Shown here in pieces: positions 5,063 to 10,066 of a stretch of DNA of 10,066 nt. The notes below the pieces were generated by a model, which was not told where the DNA came from, searched no databases, and saw only the letters and a list, made by a program, of their open reading frames with translations. A program made the translations under genes and the position numbers. The stretch lies in the NCBI GenBank assembly GCA_014804495.1, contig JAAUZS010000002.1, positions 12,091-22,156 on the forward strand, in the 5' to 3' direction. This DNA comes from Lachnospiraceae bacterium. Lineage in GTDB: Bacteria > Bacillota > Clostridia > Lachnospirales > Lachnospiraceae. Position 1 is the stretch's first letter. Each line of letters begins with the position of its first letter.

Positions 5063-6922
5063 ATGAAAAGGTTAAAGAAGTTGTTAGCGACTGTATCTGC
5101 CGGCATATTTGCCTGCGTGCTTACACTTTCACCTTTGTCTGTGTATGCAGCTCAGGATGCGTCCGGGCTGGAAGACGGCACAGCGTACCTCAACATTAAC
5201 AATGAGGAATGGGGAGAGTTTGAAGCAGAGTGGACAAATGCCAAGATTACAGGAGACGGTTCCTATACCGTTGGTATGGAAGCCAAAGAAGGTCAGAGCC
5301 TTGTGCAGTTCAATGCACTTGAGGTAGTAAACGGTGAGTCTTATCTTGGAACAGGCTGTGTACTTACTGTAGACAGTATCAAGATTAACGGTGAAGAAGT
5401 AGAACTTCAGGGTTCAAGTTATACCTGTTCCGCAGACGGCGGCGGCGTAACTACACGTGTTAATATCTACAATGAGTGGAACAGCCCTGATGCAACTGCT
5501 ACGGCAGGCGAAGGCGATGACAAGCATTTGGATAACCGTGTAGCAGAAGGCAGTGTAGAAGATGCGGTAGCATGTCTTTTCTCAAGCGATTATGTTAATG
5601 CATCATCAGGCAGCGGATTCCTTGTAGAATCACTTGAAGTTGCATTTACAGTATCCGGATTTGGTACTCAGGCAGAAGCTGCAAGCGGCGATGGAGCACA
5701 GACAGCAGAAGGTCCTGCAATTGCTCATTTGAGCATCAACAATGAAGAATGGTCAGAATATGAAGCAGAGTATGTAGATGCAGAAATTACCGGCGACGGT
5801 ACTTACACAGTATCTATGAAGGCTTCTGAAGGTCAGAGCCTTGTACAGTTCAATGCTCTTGAAGTTGAGAACGGCGAGCTTATTTTAGGAACAGCTTATA
5901 CTATTACAGTAGACAGCATCAAGATTAACGGCGAAGAAGTAGAACTTCAGGGACCGAGTTATACATGCTCCGCAGATGGCGGCGGTGTAAACACCCGTGT
6001 AAATCTTTACAATGAATGGAACAACCCTGACGAGACAGCTACGGCAGGTGATGATAATCATATAGACAATCGTGTAGCAGATGGCAGTGTTATGGACGCA
6101 ACAGCATGTCTGTTCTCCAGCGACTATGTTAATGCGTCATCAGGAAGCGGATTCCTTGTAGAATCCATAGAAGTAACCTTTACGGTAGCAGGAGTTGGCG
6201 AACTGGCATCAGCAGGTGAAGCAGCAACTCCGGACGCTGTTGATTTAAACGGAACTTATAATGCATATATCGGTCTTCAGACACCGAACTTCTCTTTCCG
6301 TAATGCTTTTGATGATGAGACTTACGGACGTGACACGGAATATTTCAACCAGATTACAGGTTGGGAAGGCAGCGATGCAATTGTTAAGGATGGTACCTTG
6401 ACAGATGCCGTAATCGCAGGTAATGGTACATATACTATTTCTGCAAACGGAATGAATCTTGAAGGCGATTTTGAATCTCAGGATTACATGAATTTGATTT
6501 TTATTTCTACCGATATTCCTAATACCGGTGAGATTACAATTTCTGATATTAAATTGAGTATCGACGGAAGGGATGTACAGTGCAGCCCGATTTTGAGTCC
6601 GGACTCAGTAAATTATGTAAATATGCTGATCCAGAATATCTGGAATGAAGATGTAGCAACGATTGGTTACTATGCAGTACCGCCTAAGGATATAGAGATT
6701 ACTTTCACTGTATCGGGCTTTGCATATGATAATGAAGCTGCAGCAGATACGGCGGAACCGGAGACAACTGAAGAACCGGCAGAATCTGAACCTGCAGAAG
6801 AAGCTCCGGCAGCAGAGGAATCTTCTTCTATGTCACCTGTAGTTATTGTAATTATTGTAGTAGTTGTAGTTGCAGTAATTGCCGGAGTTGCAGTTGTTCT
6901 TAGCAAGAAGAAAAAAGACTGA
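5063..6922 (+). CDS. Secreted membrane-anchored surface protein with three repeats of an unrecognised beta-rich domain
   Basis: First gene of the plus-strand operon, 619 residues; I cannot name the family. A Sec signal peptide covers residues 1 to about 30 (Lys-rich start, hydrophobic core, cleavage near VYAA). Domain 1 is about 39-201 and domain 2 about 217-379, aligned at a fixed 180-residue offset (INNEEW at 45 and 225) and about three-quarters identical by eye. Each has a Cys pair, 122/171 and 302/349, in TCSADGGG and ACLFSSDYVNASSGSG. Domain 3 (about 397-553) is a diverged copy keeping NGTYTI, a single Cys507, QNIWNE and IEITFTVSGF. A Pro/Glu/Ala-rich spacer (555-590) leads to a Val/Ile-rich membrane helix (592-613) and a SKKKKD tail. 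There is no LPXTG, so it is a C-terminally membrane-anchored ectodomain, not sortase-linked. AGGAGG is 7 nt before the ATG. Its position before the importer genes suggests a carbohydrate-binding or sugar-presenting role (inference). Confidence 0.9.
   Translation: MKRLKKLLATVSAGIFACVLTLSPLSVYAAQDASGLEDGTAYLNINNEEWGEFEAEWTNAKITGDGSYTVGMEAKEGQSLVQFNALEVVNGESYLGTGCVLTVDSIKINGEEVELQGSSYTCSADGGGVTTRVNIYNEWNSPDATATAGEGDDKHLDNRVAEGSVEDAVACLFSSDYVNASSGSGFLVESLEVAFTVSGFGTQAEAASGDGAQTAEGPAIAHLSINNEEWSEYEAEYVDAEITGDGTYTVSMKASEGQSLVQFNALEVENGELILGTAYTITVDSIKINGEEVELQGPSYTCSADGGGVNTRVNLYNEWNNPDETATAGDDNHIDNRVADGSVMDATACLFSSDYVNASSGSGFLVESIEVTFTVAGVGELASAGEAATPDAVDLNGTYNAYIGLQTPNFSFRNAFDDETYGRDTEYFNQITGWEGSDAIVKDGTLTDAVIAGNGTYTISANGMNLEGDFESQDYMNLIFISTDIPNTGEITISDIKLSIDGRDVQCSPILSPDSVNYVNMLIQNIWNEDVATIGYYAVPPKDIEITFTVSGFAYDNEAAADTAEPETTEEPAESEPAEEAPAAEESSSMSPVVIVIIVVVVVAVIAGVAVVLSKKKKD
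5177..5665 (+). repeat. Tandem coding repeat, unit 1 (domain 1 of the surface protein)
   Basis: Codons 39-201. The central part lines up with unit 2 at an exact 540-bp offset. Identical stretches are short (for example GAAGAAGTAGAACTTCAGGG), separated by many third-position changes, so the protein is conserved more than the DNA. Confidence 0.85.
5711..6199 (+). repeat. Tandem coding repeat, unit 2 (domain 2 of the surface protein)
   Basis: Codons 217-379. It is colinear with unit 1 except for a two-codon deletion in the acidic segment after ATAG (GEGDDKH in unit 1, DDNH in unit 2). A third, much diverged copy follows at codons 397-553 and is visible only at the protein level. Confidence 0.85.
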
Positions 6923-6955
6923 TTGTAAGTAAATAGGGATATATAATAATATCAA

Positions 6956-6993
6956 CCGGGCAGGCATATCCGACATGGAGAATGTCTGTCCGG
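6956..6993 (+). other. Intercistronic two-part hairpin
   Basis: CCGGGCA (6956-6962) pairs with TGTCCGG (6987-6993), with one G-U pair. The inner stem GACAT (6972-6976) pairs with ATGTC (6982-6986) around loop GGAGA, with a 9-nt bulge on the left arm. No T-tract follows, so it is not a classical intrinsic terminator. It lies between the surface-protein stop (6922) and the permease start (7022) and could stabilise or attenuate the transcript, allowing more surface protein than permease. Confidence 0.5.
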
Positions 6994-7021
6994 CTATTAC
7001 TCCTAACATATGGAGGTGTTT

Positions 7022-8473
7022 ATGAAAGAAAATAATGAAAAATTTACAGATAAAGTTTATTATGTGCAGCGTATTGCAACGCTTCTTGCAACTGCGCTTA
7101 TTTTTTTCCCGGCAGCGACGCCTTCCAGAATCTGTACAATGATTAATAAAAACCTGTCGCTGTTTACGTCGGGTCTTTTCTATAGCAGTCTGACAGCTGA
7201 GATGGGGCGTGCATTTAACAGAGGATGGATTGTGCAGGGGACTATCGTTCTGCTGTATGTGGCTTCTCTGATCATGCTTTTGGGAATAGCTGCTGCGGCA
7301 GCCGGCGGATGTATGTCTTTGGGCAACCTGAAGTTTAAAAGGCTGGGAAATATCTTTTCGCTGGTCGGAGCGGCGGGTGAGATTCTGGGACTCATTTTGA
7401 TTTATGTTTCTTATGTGCAGATACAAGGAACCAGTAATTATGATAAAGTAGGACCTATGTTTCCTACCGGCTATATTGTATATCTGATTCTGACTGTACT
7501 GTTATTAGTTTCAACTATAGCTAATCTGGTATTACTGCCTAAACCGGAGAAGGACAGTAATTATGAGATGGAATCCAGATTTAAGCTGTTTCTGATGTTT
7601 CTCCCTTTCGCAACATTGTGTTTCGTATTCAGTTATCTGCCGCTTTGGGGATGGAGATATGCTTTCTTCAATTATTCGGCGGGCGGAACCTTGTCCATGG
7701 AAAATTTTGTAGGATTTAAATGGTTCACATCGCTGTTTCAGAGTCAGGCAACTAAGTCAGACGTAGTTCGTGTACTTCGTAATACATTAGCAATGAGCGG
7801 TCTGGGAATTGCCACCAGTTGGTGCGCAATGGCGTTTGCCATATTCTTAAATGAAATTAAAAATATCAGATTCCGTCGTTTTGTACAGACCTTTACAACA
7901 ATCCCTAACTTTATAAGCTGGGTTTTGGTATATGCTATCGCGTTTGCAATTTTTTCTACAGACGGTTTTGTAAATACCGCAGCTGCGCAGCTTGGGATAT
8001 TGTCAAGCGGAGACGTAGGGACAAACTATTTGATGAGTAATTCCCACATCTGGATCAAGATGCTTGCATGGGGTATGTGGAAAGGTATCGGATGGAGTGC
8101 AATTATCTACATAGCAGGTATTTCCGGTATTGACCAGCAGCTCTACGAGGCGGCGACGGTGGATGGAGCAGGACGTTTCGCCAAGATGTGGCACGTAACT
8201 CTGCCCGGTCTGATTCCTACATATTGTGTTATGCTGCTGATGTCCATTGCCAATATCTTAAGTAATGGTATGGATCAGTACATGGTATTCCATAATAAGG
8301 TAAATCTTGACACAATTCAGGTTCTTGATTTTTATGTATATACGCTGGGTATTCAAAATGGAAATATTCCGCTGTCCACGGTTATAGGTATGGTGAAATC
8401 GGTTATCAGTGTTATTCTTTTGTTTGCTGCAAACGGCATTTCCAAAGCTGTCCGTGGTGAGAGCATTGTGTAA
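7022..8473 (+). CDS. N-terminally extended sugar ABC importer permease, LplB type
   Basis: Membrane subunit of the second importer; 483 residues from the ATG at 7022, against about 300 for ordinary family members. This start is preferred because TGGAGGTG at 7011-7018 is correctly placed for it (5 nt from GGAGG), whereas the in-frame ATG at 7010 overlaps that site. Residues 187-483 are a normal LplB-type permease: FSYLPLWGWRYAFF at about 203-216, and the EAA loop at about 375-399 (YEAATVDGAG, then HVTLPGLIP). Residues 1 to about 178 form an added domain with four predicted helices (about 17-33, 68-96, 109-133 and 149-174), separated from the core by a charged linker (KPEKDSNYEMESR). I do not recognise that domain; it could be sensory, a docking surface for the upstream surface protein, or an assembly module. 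The partner permease starts 14 nt downstream. Confidence 0.94.
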   Translation: MKENNEKFTDKVYYVQRIATLLATALIFFPAATPSRICTMINKNLSLFTSGLFYSSLTAEMGRAFNRGWIVQGTIVLLYVASLIMLLGIAAAAAGGCMSLGNLKFKRLGNIFSLVGAAGEILGLILIYVSYVQIQGTSNYDKVGPMFPTGYIVYLILTVLLLVSTIANLVLLPKPEKDSNYEMESRFKLFLMFLPFATLCFVFSYLPLWGWRYAFFNYSAGGTLSMENFVGFKWFTSLFQSQATKSDVVRVLRNTLAMSGLGIATSWCAMAFAIFLNEIKNIRFRRFVQTFTTIPNFISWVLVYAIAFAIFSTDGFVNTAAAQLGILSSGDVGTNYLMSNSHIWIKMLAWGMWKGIGWSAIIYIAGISGIDQQLYEAATVDGAGRFAKMWHVTLPGLIPTYCVMLLMSIANILSNGMDQYMVFHNKVNLDTIQVLDFYVYTLGIQNGNIPLSTVIGMVKSVISVILLFAANGISKAVRGESIV

Positions 8474-8487
8474 GGGGGTGTGGTTAA

Positions 8488-9453
8488 ATGGCGAAAACTA
8501 AACAGGAAAAACTGGATCAAAAAGCGGAAAGGGAATATGAGAAGAAGCATAAGCCTAAATGGCAGCGCACACCGGGAAATGTTATTTTTAACATCCTGAA
8601 CTATTCCTTTTATACATTGTTTACTTTGAGTTGTATCTTCCCCTTTTATTACTTGTTTATTAATACGATTTCAGACAATGACATGGTGAGGAAGGGTCAG
8701 ATAGCCTTGATTCCGCACGGAATCAATATTCACAATTACATAGCGATGCTTCAGGTGTCGGATCTTGGAAATGCGTTCCTTGTTTCAATTGCAAGAACAG
8801 TGATAGGAACAGCCACTATGGTTGCGGCAACCGCACTGGTAGGATATTTGGTCACCAAACAGGAGATGTGGCACAGAAAATTCTGGTATCGTTTTCTGGT
8901 AATAACCATGTACTTTAATGCCGGAACGATTCCATGGTATTTGAATATGTCCATGCTGGGTCTGACGAACCACTTTGCGGCATATATCATTCCGGGAATT
9001 GTGGCGCCTTACAATATTATTCTGGTGAAGACATATATTGAGTCCATTCCTTCCGAACTGGAGGAGAGTGCGCTTATAGACGGAGCCGGATTTATGACAG
9101 TATTTAGAAGAATTATATGGCCCTTAAGTAAGCCGATATTGGCGACAATAGCTATCTTCGGCGCAGTAGGTCATTGGAACTCCTTTACGGATTCGCTGAT
9201 TCTGATGCAGAATGCGCCTTCGCTTTATACATTACAGCACAGACTGTACATTTATCTGAACACTAACTCCAATCTGGCGCAGATTATGAGTACGAGCGGT
9301 TCGGGTGCAACGGCGGCGGCACAGTCGGCTATGAGTACTAAAGTTTTGAAATATACCATTTCAATGGTAACGGTTATACCAATCCTTATGGTCTATCCTT
9401 TCATGCAGCGGTATTTTGAAAAAGGTATTATGCTGGGAGCGGTCAAAGGATAA
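8488..9453 (+). CDS. Sugar ABC importer permease, LplC/YtcP type (CUT1 family)
   Basis: Second membrane subunit of the right-hand importer, 321 residues. The cytoplasmic N-terminus is long and highly charged (residues 1-28, mostly Lys/Glu), then helices run from about 31. The EAA loop lies at about 191-216 and departs slightly from consensus: EESALIDGAG replaces EAA-x-x-DGA, followed by IIWPLSKP. The C-terminus, VYPFMQRYF then GAVKG, matches the LplC branch and closely parallels the 1418-2314 product, so the two are paralogues. A GGGGGTG ribosome binding site at 8474-8480 directly follows the upstream stop, and the ATG at 8488 is 14 nt after that stop. A Gly/Ala/Ser-rich insert (STSGSGATAAAQSA, about 268-281) occupies a loop before the last helix. 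Confidence 0.95.
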   Translation: MAKTKQEKLDQKAEREYEKKHKPKWQRTPGNVIFNILNYSFYTLFTLSCIFPFYYLFINTISDNDMVRKGQIALIPHGINIHNYIAMLQVSDLGNAFLVSIARTVIGTATMVAATALVGYLVTKQEMWHRKFWYRFLVITMYFNAGTIPWYLNMSMLGLTNHFAAYIIPGIVAPYNIILVKTYIESIPSELEESALIDGAGFMTVFRRIIWPLSKPILATIAIFGAVGHWNSFTDSLILMQNAPSLYTLQHRLYIYLNTNSNLAQIMSTSGSGATAAAQSAMSTKVLKYTISMVTVIPILMVYPFMQRYFEKGIMLGAVKG

Positions 9454-9503
9454 AACAGGATAGGAAATGGTCATGATTATTAAATGAAAAAGGAGAGAGA
9501 AAA

Positions 9504-10066
9504 ATGAAGAAGATGAAGAAATTTGCGGCATTGTTCCTGTGTGTGGCAATGACCGCAGGACTGTTGGCGGGCTGTGGTTCTAATCCTTCAGCCGGCGGCG
9601 GTAATTCAGACGGAGACAGTGGCGCTTCTAGCGGAGGAAATGGCGGAGAACCTATTACTCTTACCGTGTTCAGTCAGCTGGCGAACTATTCCGGTGAGCA
9701 GTCCGGATGGTCTGCAGATATTCTGTTAGATAAGTTCAATGTTATACTGAACATCGTACCCGACTTAAACGGTACCTATCAGACCCGTATGGAGGGTGGA
9801 GATTTAGGTGATATCGTAGTGTTCGGAAGTGACGGCGACCAATATGTGAATGCTGTCAATGCAGGACTTCTGCTTGATTGGAATGAAGAAAATCTGGTGC
9901 AGGAATATGGTCCTTATATCTATGAGCATATGCAGAATGCACTGGATTATAATGCAAGTATTTCCGGTGGTACGACTTATGGCTTTGGTCATAATGTAGC
10001 AAGCAGTATGCAGGATCATGAGGCATTCTTCTATACATGGGATATTCGCTGGGATTTGTATAAAGA
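9504..10066 (+). CDS. Extracellular solute-binding lipoprotein of the right-hand importer (partial, C-terminus off the window)
   Basis: Receptor lipoprotein for the second importer; 187 residues are visible and the frame is open at the window end. The signal peptide has Lys2, Lys3, Lys5 and Lys6, a hydrophobic core, and the lipobox LAGC with Cys24. A Gly/Ser-rich linker (about 25-48) leads to a mature domain starting EPITLTVFSQLANYSG. The following segments, TRMEGGDLGDIVVFG and AGLLLDWNEENLVQEYGPYI, fit the early lobe of family 1 binding proteins, where the low-affinity-unfolded, goal-of-binding region is described as a periplasmic-type fold (family knowledge). AGGAG at 9491-9495 is 8 nt before the ATG. 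The 50-bp gap after the permease contains no terminator, so it is probably co-transcribed. It differs strongly from the left operon's lipoprotein, suggesting a different sugar. Confidence 0.93.
   Translation, partial: MKKMKKFAALFLCVAMTAGLLAGCGSNPSAGGGNSDGDSGASSGGNGGEPITLTVFSQLANYSGEQSGWSADILLDKFNVILNIVPDLNGTYQTRMEGGDLGDIVVFGSDGDQYVNAVNAGLLLDWNEENLVQEYGPYIYEHMQNALDYNASISGGTTYGFGHNVASSMQDHEAFFYTWDIRWDLYK

Noticed and set aside
6956..6993. Rho-independent terminator after the surface protein gene
   Set aside because: The hairpin is followed by CTATTACTCC, not a T-run, so it is listed only as an intercistronic hairpin.
7010..7021. Earlier in-frame ATG at 7010 as start of the extended permease
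   Set aside because: The GGAGG that would serve translation overlaps this codon and is correctly spaced only for the ATG at 7022.
6833..7426. Minus-strand open frame of 197 codons across the permease start
   Set aside because: It is antisense to the end of the surface protein and the start of the extended permease, has low-complexity Asn/Tyr-rich sequence with no family resemblance, and the opposing genes are well supported.

Overview
The window looks like chromosomal DNA of a gut-type, low-GC Clostridia, most like Lachnospiraceae. Three things suggest this: strong AGGAGG ribosome binding sites before nearly every gene, LplB/LplC (YtcP)-type sugar importers with LipO-like lipoproteins, and a Tn916-type integrase. 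The genus is an inference and cannot be fixed from the sequence.

Layout: two divergent sugar-import operons face away from a central intergenic zone that carries a single integrase gene. Left, on the minus strand (transcribed from about 3290 down to 1 and beyond): LplB-type permease (2327-3271), LplC/YtcP-type permease (1418-2314), then a solute-binding lipoprotein (1388 down, cut by the window edge). Centre, on the plus strand: a Tn916-family tyrosine recombinase (3464-4657), closely bracketed by two copies of a tandem TTTACTACT pair. This 9-mer is the reverse complement of the AGTAGTAAA core of the arm-type (DR-2) sites bound by Tn916 Int. Then comes a 405-bp AT-rich gap with a good sigma-A promoter and a structured leader. 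Right, on the plus strand: a secreted, membrane-anchored protein with three repeats of an unrecognised beta-rich domain (5063-6922), an LplB-type permease with an extra N-terminal four-helix membrane domain (7022-8473), an LplC-type permease (8488-9453) and a second solute-binding lipoprotein (9504 to the edge, partial).

How it works together: each operon supplies a lipoprotein receptor and two different membrane subunits of a CUT1-type ABC importer. Neither encodes an ATPase in view, so an MsmX-like shared ATPase elsewhere is likely. The right operon adds a surface protein that may bind glycan at the envelope and hand it to the importer. The substrate cannot be told from the sequence.

The most unusual points are the solo integrase with its own arm-type sites but no visible xis or cargo, the triplicated surface protein heading an importer operon, the N-terminally extended permease, and a 15-bp motif (TAAATTTTACAATAA) found exactly once upstream of each divergent operon, each time reading in the direction of transcription.
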